The notes under the pieces are model-generated. The model did no database searches. It was given only the letters and a program-made list of their open reading frames with translations, and had not been told where the DNA came from. From Taenia hydatigena (taxonomy: Eukaryota > Platyhelminthes > Cestoda > Cyclophyllidea > Taeniidae), in assembly GCA_036345935.2 (NCBI GenBank), contig JADWOT020001697.1:1-64000 (forward strand): 64,000 nt of DNA, read 5' to 3'. Both the position numbers and the translations under genes were made by a program. Positions 40,015 through 51,051 of this stretch are shown piece after piece. Every line of letters begins with the position of its first letter. The first letter of the stretch is position 1.

Positions 40015-43000
40015 GTTGATGAATCAAGAAAAAGACGAAGATTTAGACGCGCTTTTTACAATGGACGAAATTTTGCCCATAATACCACGAAATCGCATGA
40101 CCATCTGGTTGAACTCATGCCATTGGAATAGTATTTATGCATACTTCAGCTTAAATTCAGTTTCAAAATTGAGCGACTTGACGGAAAAGCATCGAGCCCT
40201 ACCGAAACCTTGCCATCAGTTTATCAATCACCTTAGCAATGACGACTTGACCAAAGGCAACATCAACCGTCGAGAAGGATCGCGACTTTGCCCTCATTTG
40301 TAAGCTGGGCAACAATTACTTTCGGATAATCACTAATCTCTATACCAGTTATTCCACCTCAAATGCGGTTGAGAAACCACTACACATCCGGTACGCACGA
40401 CTGTCTCGGTGGTACCCAGACATCAAAAATTAGGGAGAACTGCTCTGATAATGGAGTGATAAAAACATGACTTTGATTTCTTGTGCATTTTTTGCTTTAA
40501 AATTCCTGGAAATGGCTTAATATTGGTTGCAATTTTCTGCGAAAAGCTTGCTTTGGTGCATCAAATTTGCAAGCTACGATTCCACAGATCTCTCCTTCTA
40601 TTTCGCCTAATTTTAGCAATTGATTCTGTCTTATTTGAGAACGCATTCGACCACGTCAGTCGCCTTTTTAAAAATTGAGCTTTCTCTAATAATATAGAAA
40701 GCCTTCAAGTCCAAGAAATGACCTTGCGTGTTTTATTTGCAGTTTTTTTATTAGATGTAGGTTTATCCATGTTGAGCGATGTTCAAAGCCTCGTCTTCGT
40801 ATCTTAATCTAAATACAAACAAATGAAAAGTATAACTAGTGAAGTAGAGAAGTATATTAACCCAAGGTTTACTAGCATGGGTGATACTCCATTCTCATTT
40901 CAGATAAATTCCTACCAGAGAAATCGGTTAGTGGATCCAGGCACTAAGGACAATGGCCCAACTGGTAAACATGTACGCGTTTGCCTCGCTGCTAACAGCA
41001 AAATAATAGGCCGGAATGCGTGTCGGGTGTAGATTTGATTCTGGGTGCGTTTCGAATGCCGTCCATCCATTTGGCACTAAATTTGGAGTGATTGCTATTG
41101 TGCTTAATTTGTAGCTAAGGGATTAATCAGTCAAGAAGAAACAAGCAAAATCATCAGAGTAATTCCTAACGCATCCTTATAAGCATCCATGTAGGAAAAA
41201 TTCTTAGGTTTTAAACGAAAGAGGTCTTCTGATTTCAAAAAAAATTCTTTCCATTGTACGATGGGAAACAATTAATCTAGTAATTAATCATTTTGTCCCT
41301 TACAAACAAGGATGGACTGAATCGCCAAGAGTTGTGTTTTTAATGGTATAAGAGTTGCCGTGGTGCGTCTCTTGATTGTTAAGCGAAGCTAGGCCATTGC
41401 TGGCTCAACCATCCCCTGGATCAATGGGGCCTGGAATAAAACAAACAGCGGGCTTAATAGACAAACTCATCGCTTCACAATTCGCAGCAGATGAAGCAGA
41501 CAATAGTTTACACTGACTCCTAAGATTGGTGCCAAAGCAAAAGTCACGGAAACTAATAGGTATGCAGTGCTTAAAGAAGAGGAGGCAGTTACGTTACTTG
41601 TGGCAGTTGCGGGAGTTGTTGCAGATTGCTTGGTTGTAATATATTCTCATTCCTGTTCTGTGCGAAACGGCAAATTCGCTTCACATTGATAATCGACTTT
41701 GCATAATGAGGCAATTCGCACTGCCTTGCTAGATACGCCTGCTTAGCTCTGTAGTCTATTTCATGGCAGAGGGTAATGCTAATGTGGATAGAGAATTATT
41801 TTAGTTGTCGACTTTTATTGTTCAAGTTTAGTCACTCTTAACCGGTAGATCATTAAACTATAAAATGAGTAGAAAGGACTCACCTCCTTTCGAACGCGGC
41901 GTAGTAGCACTCAGTAGTTAACTGAAGTTGCTGGTATATTTATGCTTCAACAAAAGTTCCTTTCGCGTGAGTGTTCTAACATGAGCAGAAATAGTTTTCT
42001 CTAACAACAAACTTGTATGGTCGTAGCTTTGGTCCGATAGGGCATGAATTTCGCCCTGCCATCTATTGTCGAGATACCAACCGACAACAATGTCACCGAG
42101 GGGTTGAGGTGGTAGATCCTACTTCATGTCCACTGTGTACGAGTTGACTGCTTTACGTTGCACATTCTCAGGGACGCTAGGGTCTGCACGAAGAGGAATA
42201 CATCGATTTGTCTTTAGTGCCAAGAGGACCTTAAAGCTTCTTCTGTTCCATTATGCCCTACTTGAACCCAATTAAATAAAAGCAGATCTAAATTATTTTG
42301 GCATCAAAGCGATTAAATGAATGTTAGCTGCTAAATGCATACAAGATGTTTGTGGGTTATTGAGTAGGGGGTGGATCAGCACGATTTTTGTTTAGTTAGT
42401 GGCGGATCGAGCATCACGATAAAATTATTTGCCTATAGGAAGCCATACAATACGACTGCTATACTGTTAAAACACTTATGGGGTAGTGCAGCAAAACGGA
42501 CAAAACATGAAAAGCGCAGAAGATAAATATCCCTGATGCGCGATTCAAGTGTCTGTGATGGTGGACAAGAGGAGTTTGGATGCTTGCAACATATAAGCTT
42601 GAAGCGACTAATCATTAGTGTTGCTGCATCAGCATAGGCTATAGGGTTAGGGCAGAAAGATATCATCTGCGGCCATGGTTTGACAGGAAGGAGATAAATA
42701 AAGTTTGATAAAATCAACCCGGTTCTGTCAAACAGCCTGGCATTAAACATGTCTTATGACGCACCTGCACACTGTCCCCCTGCCATTTTATTAAATTCAA
42801 TTGATTTTATCTTGTTAAATTTACTTTATGCATTAATTAAAGCTGTGTTTTGGTTCTTGTTGACCAAATTAAACGGGAATCGAGTGCGACGTCCTTTATG
42901 AAAACTGGTTTATTTGATGCATACGCCATGTGAAAGGGTATGAAGATGAACAAAATCCTATTCATCACAAAATTAAAGAACATTTGAAGACGCTATAGAA

Positions 43001-46000
43001 GTGAGGAGATAAAGTGCGAAGGAGGGTAAGCATCAGGCATAATAGCAGGAAAAGTAGTCGGCCACACCAAGTTGATTTGACTGAGATGTGACATCATGCA
43101 AGGTGTTGTGATGCAATGTATCGAGGTACAAACGAGTAAAAGTAGCTAAACCATCTCTTGAGCACTTTAGCAGTTTCTACGCCGAGAAATTTTCGCTAAC
43201 CTTGGGGAATGCTCTCATTTAGCGAATAGTTCTTTATTCACGTATACTGAACAGTGTAAGGATAAGAGGACAACTTACCGATTGCCAATGCAACGTCTCC
43301 ATGCGTAGTAAAAGCTGCCAGCAACATGAGGCAGAGTTGAAGGGGCATTCTCTAATCAAAACTTTTTCCATTAACAATCCGCACACGTGTACTTTTAAAT
43401 TTGCTGTCAATTGTAGTTAGCCCATGGTCTGCAAGTTCTTGAACTACTAACCAAATTAAGCATTCACGCGCACACTATGAAATTTAATGTTATTGAATTG
43501 CTTAAGCGGTTGTGTTAAGGACACTAATAAGCACGCTCACTACTATGAAATAGCTTTTACCTTCACTTTCTGGAGGCTTTCGTTTTTATGTGAAGTTGTG
43601 GCGTTGTAACTAGTCAGTGCGCACAGTCTTACGCGAAATTTCGGGCAGACATTATGACCAAGGCAGTAGAGGAGACTACGGTGGCTAAATCACCAAATGC
43701 ATATTCACTAGCTGCAATTAATGCAGAATTCGACGTCAAGCCTTCGACATGATCATTCGGGACTGGTGACAGATTTTCTCTGCAGAAAACCCTTTCGAGA
43801 CCATTCGATGCAGAACACGCTGCTCTGGGCACTGCTGACTCCTGCACATTAGCTAACTCGTAGGAGTGTATAACAAGGCAGTTAAGACCAATACATTACT
43901 TCTGCATGTTCCACCGTCTGTGACTGATTTAATAGCAAGAGGTGATAATAATGAGCATGAAAAATTTTAACGATGCTGAAAACCAGGTGCTGATGTCTTT
44001 GATCAAACTAGTTAAGTGAAGGGTCCTCCTTGCCAGATGAGTATTATTAAAGTAGTGCAGCAGACAGATTTGTCATTAATTGTTTCGGTTTGACAAATTC
44101 ATTTACTTTGTGGTGATGTGGGTGCATTGAGAAACACTGTGCAATAAAGACAAAGAAATTTGGCCCACGACTATATGGAACTACCAACAAATTATCAAAA
44201 TGCGCTTCACTTACGTTTAATAGGCAAACGTGTTCACAAATACAATTTAAATGAATTCGCGCTAATTGTTGAGGCTGCTGCTATTCTATCTTCAAGCCGT
44301 TAGATGAGGTGGAAAAATGCACAGGCTTACTTGAACTATCTCCCTTGATCCAAGCTGTTCCGCACGATAGTGGGTTTAGCCTTCTTCGCTTCTTCCACAT
44401 TCTCCTCTATCTCTGAGGAATTCGTGAAGAGAAAGGGTGACAAATCCAAGCTGTGACTGTTCATGGAGGGATAAGAAGTAACTTTCCTTGCAATTAAGAT
44501 GCCCACTGACTGATGATATGCATGGAATCACCCTTAATGCGTGGCAGCAATTGTGTCAGTAGATGACCCATCCTCAATAAAACTTTTTACTCGCTCCAAG
44601 AGAATCCAGTGGCACCCTGTCCAAGACATTTCTTTACATTGCTACGTGCTTAAAACATTACACCGTATTTGGTTGATTTCGACTCGGGGTTCTCCAGTCA
44701 CTTTCAATAATTGCTTTGTTTTGGCTTGAATTTAAGATATTTCCAAGGTCCAGATGAAGTAGATGCCATTTTTCGTGTAAAACATGTACCCCTTGAGCGA
44801 GTCTTGAAGGTGCTGGTAAAGACATAAGTAGCTCTGTGTCGCTTGATGGTTACTTTTAAAGCCTCGCAGATTCTACTGTCGACCCTGAACATGAACGTCC
44901 CTAAGTCAGCATCTATATTTTGACGTACCTATGCTGACGGCAGTCGTTGATGCAGACATCACTACCAGTCGCAATAGGCACGCTTGAAACGGCTTGTTAG
45001 AATGAACTTGTAGCACGATTTTATAAGTAGAATGATCCGCCTGTAGTCGAACTCCTTTAATTCATCTTTCCTTTTTCCACAATCATTTACTACAGTCAGT
45101 TTGTCGATAAATATTGCGGATGGACCTGGTTACACGAAGTGGAAAGGGACACGAACATGAAGGTGCTTCGTGCAAAAGATGAGGCATTACGCCGCTTAAC
45201 TTAGAAGCACACTAGATGGGATTAGCTCTTTTAGTCGTTTAATCTCCGCAAGCGCTAATAATCGTTTTCGTTTGACTCGATGAACCCAGTTTTCTCAGTT
45301 TTAATTATTTCTCAAGAAAGGGAATTCAAATTTTTCTTGACAATTTTGTCGTTTGATAGATATGTAAAACGCAATGTCAATATAAATGTGCCAAAAATTA
45401 AAATGAATGATGCGTTTTAAATGGACATTTACCCAGAATATTTGGATGGTAAATAAAATTAAGTAGACTGCATTGCCAAGTTAAGATACACTAAGCCATT
45501 TTATTGAAGTGGCACAGATTTTAGGAGCGTTGCTTTTTCTAATATGGGGATGGGTAGGAAAAGCATTTCACACCTCTTGCTTTTGTATTAGCAAAATGTT
45601 CAGATCGTCATCCCCTTAAAATCTCCTTTTTTCACAATTCGTTGTATTAAGAGCCAACGAATCGTCAAATTTTGCTAATTCAGCAATAGCTTTATAGGAA
45701 ATTCGAAGGCTATAGCTTTACGCCAGCACTCATTGCCATCATTCACTGACCGCCTTCGTAGTGGTGTCAATATTTTGTATGGAATGCAGACCCCGACAAA
45801 ATGGTTCAGAATTAGTTGGTGCATAATGCGCAACCCCCTGTAAGGCTGCGTTAAATCCATCGCATTCCACACAAGGTGATAGTCATGCAACACAACAGAG
45901 GCATCAGAAATTTAGGAATCAAATTCTTGGGGTTGAAAGTTAAATAACCTGATGACAGCCATGCAAACGCAAAGAGGTGACATTCAAGACCTCGTGCTAG

Positions 46001-46479
46001 AGTACCAAAAACCTAAGAGATCATTTTAATCTAAAAGCCGGAGCAGGGCAGAATGCTTAAGATGCAACAGATTACTAACCCTCAGGCAAATATGTTACTG
46101 TGCAAAGTTAGTACAGATTTTAAAAAAAGAAAAATCAATCAACAGTCTGCTAAGCAGCGCCAAATTGTGAGACACATCGGTTCAGATCAATTTCTAAGAA
46201 ACAAAAGTGTTTAGAAAGGCACACAAGTAGGTGTTACTGTAGTCGTTAAGGGCAGTGGCATACAAAAGTTCTGCCTCCAACTGCAGCTTAGCTCTTACTA
46301 TTTACCTTCCAGCATCATGGCCATTCCTGGCACGTATCGCGTTCTGTCCACCCATGGATTTGTCACAGCTATCAAAACCTGTGATCGGCAGAGAACATGG
46401 ATATTTTAAGGGCATTTAATCCAATACATGAGAGCATTTCCTCCGGTTCGTTACTTTGTGCTCAAACGCCACTAAACTA
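40015..46479. other. No confident gene; one candidate minus-strand exon
   Basis: At 43852-43631 on the minus strand a 74-codon open frame is bounded by an acceptor (ctaatgtgcag) and a consensus donor (GTAAGA). The peptide is Ala/Ser-rich and not recognised. A second minus-strand segment (46373-46304) has an acceptor (atcacag) and a GTAAAT donor but is open in two phases. These could be exons of a gene spanning 43-47 kb. The rest holds only chance-length frames. Confidence 0.3.
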
Positions 46480-47085
46480 TCAACTGGCCAAACAACAACC
46501 AATATTAAGTGAGTCCATTGTACCATACTCTAGTGGGAAATGATAGATAAACAAGTTGAAGCCTTTGGAAGTCCTTGTCATTGCCTCACGGCTAACGAGT
46601 CTACGAAGAAGGTGAGAGCCGAAACTTAGACGAATTCGTGAATACTCGCTAGTGGTGAGGCAAAGGGATGCAGCGTATCGGAAACCTATTTCTAAATGGA
46701 CAAAAAGGGAAAAAGGCATAAAATCAATCAGTCGAATTGAGAAGAGCTAAGCGCCATTTTTAAACAATCAAAAGCAAAGTAAGATGACAAATGACCAAGA
46801 GGCCGAAATTTCCACAGCGAAGAACATTTGATGGCATCATATCTGTGCCGTAAGGCATACTATCTGATAATGCGGGTGGTTTAAACTTACTCAAGTGAAA
46901 TTGGAGATTCTCATTTGCGTTGCCAAAGGAAAGCTGTATTTGCAGCATGGACTGCTGCCAGTTGAACGGCACTACCATTAAAGTCAAGACTTGTACAGCG
47001 CAATCCAAATAAAAGGCTCCTGCAGACGGTGATAATTGTGGGAATGCGGTGGGCTGTATCACCAAGGCGTCACTTCTCACTGCCT
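46480..47085 (-). CDS. Candidate two-exon fragment, unknown gene
   Basis: The minus-strand frame 47085-46891 ends at an ideal donor (TTGA/GTAAGT, intron from 46890). It joins in phase to a second frame, 46691-46480, which follows a strong polypyrimidine tract and ATTTAG acceptor. The split codon completes to AAA (Lys), and the joined frame stays open to TGA 46480-46482. The intron is 199 bp. The first exon ends with alternating hydrophobic residues and an Ile-Gln-Leu-Ser-Phe-Gly segment. The second holds a Phe-Gly-Ser-x-Leu-Leu motif. This arrangement faintly recalls the appendage domain of alpha-adaptin (AP-2 complex), but the match is loose. Splice logic is the main support; the assignment may be wrong and no start codon was found. 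Confidence 0.25.
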
Positions 47086-48042
47086 CTTAAAAGGGCCCGA
47101 CGCAGCCACCTACAGTTACAGGAGGATTCTGCATTTAGAGGCAAAGTAACTGCACTTAGCGATAAAGTATGAAGAATAGTTTTCAGATGGGATAGCCATC
47201 AGTGACATACTAGTATTTTTAGTGTGCTGTTAAAAAGGGTGAATCTGTACGACTGTTGTGCAGTTCCACAACAGTTAAACAGATGGATGGATATCCATCC
47301 CAACTCCTGTTGAAAAATATAACCTTTCAAAGGTATCAGAGACGTCAGGAACCTATTATTTCCTCGTGCTTATTTTAATAAGGTATGTTCTCTAGTTTAT
47401 TCTTGAGCCACTGGTTAATGCCATCAACGAATGCGCTTATGAGGGTTAGCAAAGGAATGTGCAAGGCATGGTCATTACTAATAGAAGTGGTAGTGGTAGA
47501 GGGAGAAATCACTTAGAAACTTATAAGCATTACGGTTTTCATTATCTGCTGATGGGTTGCAGTAAGCTATTCCACATTTATACTTCCGGGATTGGTAGTG
47601 GTATGTAGCCGTTGAGTGGAGACACCAACCCATCCGCTCACATATTTTCTTCTCCAGCCGCAATAGAAAGCAAATTATTGGGTTACAATTCAAAACAATT
47701 AGAAAATCCCGCTTAAAGCAACCAGAAACCAGTAAACGCATTCAAATTTCTAAGCTAAATATCCTAGCATAGCCTCCTATGTATTTTGTCCAGCCGCAAG
47801 AGTTTCAACTCTACTTACAACACTTCAAGACTAAACAATAAGAGTAATACATGCTTTAGTTTTCTCAATTCGTTCTAGATGGGCACCTATAACGCTTTTA
47901 ACACTAGAGCAGAGGAGATCCAAAGTCTGGCACATAAAACCTTAAAACGAGTAAGCACAAAATAATCGAAACCCTGAAACAATCTAGTGCGATAATAAGA
48001 GAAAAAATTGCACCCGATTTAATTTGCCAATGCGTCCCGCAA
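47086..48042. other. No gene recognised
   Basis: Sequence between the candidate minus-strand exons and the inverted repeat. An 87-codon minus-strand frame (47478-47741) has no recognisable motif. Confidence 0.4.
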
Positions 48043-48102
48043 ACCCAACAAGGAAATGCAAAAGGGAAGCTCGGTGTAAGCTGAAGCACAGATGTCGAAT
48101 CA

Positions 48103-48108
48103 TTTATT
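48103..48108 (-). terminator. Polyadenylation signal AATAAA, left copy
   Basis: AATAAA on the minus strand, 168 bp past the TAA of the left tryptophan-rich frame. It is conserved in the right copy at the mirrored position. Confidence 0.5.
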
Positions 48109-48275
48109 AAGCAGTTTCAAGTGATAAACAGGAATAATAGCATTGGTTGAACGTTCAGAGCAAGAGAGAAGTAGAGGAGGGCATGTACACCACCAACTAG
48201 CTCCTTCACCTCCTTGACACGTGGATGCGCCTTCACAAGTGTCGGTGTAGGCACAACCTCGGTGGTGGTTGCTGT

Positions 48276-48485
48276 TTACCACCATTGCTGCGACCATCCC
48301 CACGGCTGGCCACATGGCGACCACCATTGCGGCTTCTTCTCCCACGACCACTCACACGGCGACCAGCAGTGCGGCTTCTGCACAGACCACAATGCCCACT
48401 TCTGTCCCCATTGCGAACCCTTCTCAAACTCTCCCCACGGTGCCCACTTCCACGGATACGAGCATGGCCAACCTCCCCACACCAT
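48276..48485 (-). CDS. Small tryptophan-rich repeat protein, left copy
   Basis: A 69-codon minus-strand frame from an ATG in strong context (A at -3, G at +4) to TAA. It is identical at every base to the right copy (50609-50818). Seventeen of 69 residues are Trp and four are Cys (8, 40, 44, 58). Residues 9-64 form four units of 14: 9-22, 23-36, 37-50 and 51-64, with Trp or Cys at the fourth position of each. The last two units share Lys-Pro-x-x-Trp-Ser-Pro-Cys. No signal peptide or membrane segment is visible. A TATA box lies 52 bp upstream of the ATG and AATAAA 168 bp downstream of the stop, giving a short compact gene. I do not recognise the family. Other frames over the same DNA are also open (one His/Cys-rich, one Thr-rich, both on the plus strand here), but they lack an ATG, a TATA box and a nearby AATAAA. 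Confidence 0.55.
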   Translation of the reverse strand: MVWGGWPCSYPWKWAPWGEFEKGSQWGQKWALWSVQKPHCWSPCEWSWEKKPQWWSPCGQPWGWSQQWW

Positions 48486-48536
48486 TTCTTTGTCTCTGCT
48501 TTCCTTGATACCGACTTGCGCTCTGGGGTGTGCCTG

Positions 48537-48544
48537 CTTATATA
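48537..48544 (-). promoter_or_regulatory. TATA box, left tryptophan-rich gene
   Basis: TATATAAG on the minus strand. Initiation about 30 bp downstream would leave a 5' leader of roughly 25-30 nt before the ATG at 48485. It is identical in the right copy. Confidence 0.6.
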
Positions 48545-48806
48545 CCAGTCACCTTGCCTCTAATTGTCTCGTGTAGCCCTCGTGCTCACTGCACTTTTAG
48601 CTCTACACCCGTGCTTGCCGATCACCGTCGATGCTCTCATGATGCCAACATTTTCGGCTGACATTTTAGGTGTCGCATAGACTGTGAGTTGCATGTGACT
48701 TCTCAACATAGAAATTTAACAATGTTCTATGAACGGTGATGGCCTTACCAATGTAGAGGTTTTAGATCACAGGCCAGTGTTGAACCTTACCGAGCCGCTA
48801 GACCTG

Positions 48807-50287
48807 ATTCATCTGTGGTGCTTATCGTGCCGTTATTTAATGGTTCGCACGCACGCGTAGATGCACAATGACAACTTATATAGTTGATGCAATGCAGCAA
48901 CGAACGTTGTTTAGGAGTGCATTTACATCTAGGTGTTGTTAGTCTTCCACTTGTATTCAAACTCTATATTAGCCAATAATGCCCATGTAGCCTCTTCCAT
49001 TGCACACACAAGTCGCTCGCAAAGAACATAACACCCACCAGCAGAAGTTTGCTCCAAATTCATGACTTCTGCGATATCTTGGCTTAACAGTCAATGTCTC
49101 GGTTTATTTGTGCAGCAGATAAAATTTTTGGCAGTATTTATGCTTGATGCAGGAGAACCGAGTAAGTCTTTAATGATATTTTGCCAAATATAAATATACA
49201 TACCTGGTTTATCACCCTATTGGAGTTATGCGTGATAAATTCATCTAAGGCGATGGCTCATCCAGATTGACAATCGACTGCGAATTGAAAAAAAGTGATT
49301 GTAGCTCTTGTTTTCACAGAATTCATCAATCAGCGAATCATTTGGCAACCATTAAACAATGTCTTCTGCAAGCGATTTTAGGGCTTAATTTACCGGTTGA
49401 TATTTATGCATTCCTTAGTCTGCACACATGCCTCTGGGCGGTCTTAGGCGCAATTGATGCTAAATCTATTCGTGTCAAATGGTTCTGCTCTAAACAATTA
49501 GCTCTGCTTTGCAGTCCTAATCAGAGGCCTTACGTACGTATATTAATGATAAGAACGATTGGCACATCGTCTCGTACCATTGCAAACTGATGGATTATTA
49601 GGAGCAGTTTGCTTAGTGAAGTTCTACTGGGAGATAAGATGGTTAATGCACTGAGAACTCAGCGAATCCGAGACAAAATTGCATTTGGCATCGTCAAGAC
49701 TACCCCAAAGTTTCATAATCATTCTGTTAGCTCTATTGCGTAACTTCAGTAAATTTGAGCTAGAGTTGGGAAAAGAATACAGTCCCTGTAAATAAATATC
49801 CGAATCGCTTGTTTATCAGCCTGCAAAATTTTCCCTCCACTTACAGGATAGCTCTACAACTGGTTTTATTTGTAATGTGATTGTTATTTAGAACATTGTT
49901 TAAAAACCAATCCACTAAGCAGTTGCATCTTAAATCATGTTGAATTTCAAGTGATTAAAAGGTCAATACTATAAGCCAAGGGATGTCTCAGTGCTTGATA
50001 CGTTTCGCGTCAAATCTAGGGAGCATAATGCAATAAGTCTCAGCATTGAAAACTAATAATTGCGATTGCGGGAAAAATATCCAAGACGTCTTGTGTGCTA
50101 CGATGGCGTAATCCAGTCAAAACGAAAGCTGAAATAGCTGTACTTATAGCCGAACATATTGGATTGGTGTCATGAAGGCGAATCTCTACACGATTTGTGG
50201 TGAGACAAGTCACTTGCAGCCTAGAAAGCATTTGATCCTAATGGAATATTTCCTTTCAATGTAATTATCACCGGAATATGAATAAAG
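48807..50287. other. Spacer of the inverted repeat, between head-to-head promoters
   Basis: Unique sequence, AT-rich. A 107-codon plus-strand frame (49267-49590) has no ATG start and no motif. Any shared regulatory element of the two divergent genes would lie here, but I see none by eye. Confidence 0.5.
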
Positions 50288-50549
50288 CGGGTCTAGAGGT
50301 TCGGTAAGGTTCAACATTGGCCTGTGATCTACGACCTCTACATTAGAAAGGCCATCGCCGTTCATAGATCATTGTTAAATTTCTATGCTGAGAATTCACA
50401 TGCAACTCACAGTCTATGCGACACCTAAAATGTCAGCCGAAAATGTTGGCATCATGAGAGCATCGACGGTGATCGGCAAGCACGGGTGTAGAGCTAAAAG
50501 TGCAGTGAGCACGAGGGCTACACGAGACAATTAGAGGCAAGGTGACTGG

Positions 50550-50557
50550 TATATAAG
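50550..50557 (+). promoter_or_regulatory. TATA box, right tryptophan-rich gene
   Basis: TATATAAG 52 bp before the ATG at 50609, on the same strand as the 69-codon frame. No comparable TATA box precedes the competing frames on the other strand. Confidence 0.6.
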
Positions 50558-50608
50558 CAGGCACACCCCAGAGCGCAAGTCGGTATCAAGGAAAGCAGAG
50601 ACAAAGAA

Positions 50609-50818
50609 ATGGTGTGGGGAGGTTGGCCATGCTCGTATCCGTGGAAGTGGGCACCGTGGGGAGAGTTTGAGAAGGGTTCGCAATGGGGACAGAAGTGGGC
50701 ATTGTGGTCTGTGCAGAAGCCGCACTGCTGGTCGCCGTGTGAGTGGTCGTGGGAGAAGAAGCCGCAATGGTGGTCGCCATGTGGCCAGCCGTGGGGATGG
50801 TCGCAGCAATGGTGGTAA
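50609..50818 (+). CDS. Small tryptophan-rich repeat protein, right copy
   Basis: Second copy of the 69-residue protein, encoded away from its partner. ATG 50609 lies in strong context (aaagaaATGG). The frame has Trp at 3, 6, 12, 14, 17, 26, 30, 33, 41, 46, 48, 54, 55, 62, 64, 68 and 69, and ends at TAA 50816-50818. Lys and Glu are scattered through the repeats, so the peptide is not simply hydrophobic. Glu is confined to the first three units. Codon third positions are mostly G, partly forced by TGG. A possible donor overlaps the stop (GTG/GTAAAC) and a good acceptor follows AATAAA (tttgcttcag at 51011), so a spliced form with a longer C-terminus is conceivable. Function unknown; a structural, metal-binding or peptide-effector role would each be speculation. 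Confidence 0.55.
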   Translation: MVWGGWPCSYPWKWAPWGEFEKGSQWGQKWALWSVQKPHCWSPCEWSWEKKPQWWSPCGQPWGWSQQWW

Positions 50819-50985
50819 ACAGCAACCACCACCGAGGTTGTGCCTGCACCGACGCTTTTGAAGGCGCCTCCACGTGTCAAGGAGGTGAATGAGCTAGTCG
50901 GTGGTGTACATGCCCTCCTCTACTTCTCTCTTGCTCTGAACGTTCAACCAATGCTATTATTCCTGTTTATCACTTGAAACTGCTT

Positions 50986-50991
50986 AATAAA
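50986..50991 (+). terminator. Polyadenylation signal AATAAA, right copy
   Basis: AATAAA 168 bp after the stop of the right tryptophan-rich frame, at the mirrored position of the left copy. The surrounding 3' sequence has diverged by about 5% but the hexamer is intact in both. Confidence 0.5.
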
Positions 50992-51051
50992 TGATTAGAC
51001 ATCTTTGCTTCAGCTTACACCGAGCTTCCCTTTGGCATTTCCTCGTTGGGT

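Larger units (their letters stand above)
48043..48806 (-). repeat. Inverted repeat, left arm (764 bp)
   Basis: Every base pairs in register with 51051 down to 50288 (the two coordinates sum to 99094) with no insertion or deletion seen. There are 0 differences in 48249-48698, about 10 in the outer 206 bp and about 12 in the inner 108 bp. The arm carries one complete copy of the tryptophan-rich gene on the minus strand. The spacer to the other arm is 1481 bp. Confidence 0.95.
50288..51051 (+). repeat. Inverted repeat, right arm (764 bp)
   Basis: Mirror of 48043-48806. The block 50396-50845 is identical to 48249-48698. The arm ends are sharp: alignment stops one base after 51051 and within a few bases of 50288. 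No terminal inverted repeats, target-site duplication or transposase frame were seen. Confidence 0.95.

Noticed and set aside
42433..42750. Minus-strand 105-codon frame with Asn-Pro-Ile-Ala-Tyr followed by a Cys-Cys, like TM7 and helix 8 of a rhodopsin-type receptor
   Set aside because: The hydrophobic stretch before the motif is broken by Lys-Pro-Trp-Pro, no other transmembrane exons were found nearby, and the length is within chance.
48269..48508. Thr/Ser-rich, mucin-like 79-codon frame in the same repeat
   Set aside because: No ATG and no signal peptide. It is explained as another open phase of the 42-bp repeat.
48214..48576. 120-codon His/Cys-rich frame (and its copy on the minus strand at 50518-50880) as a metal-binding protein
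   Set aside because: It starts at TTG, has no Met, no TATA box upstream and no AATAAA nearby. It is the complement of the repeat coding for the tryptophan-rich peptide, and the signals support the other strand.
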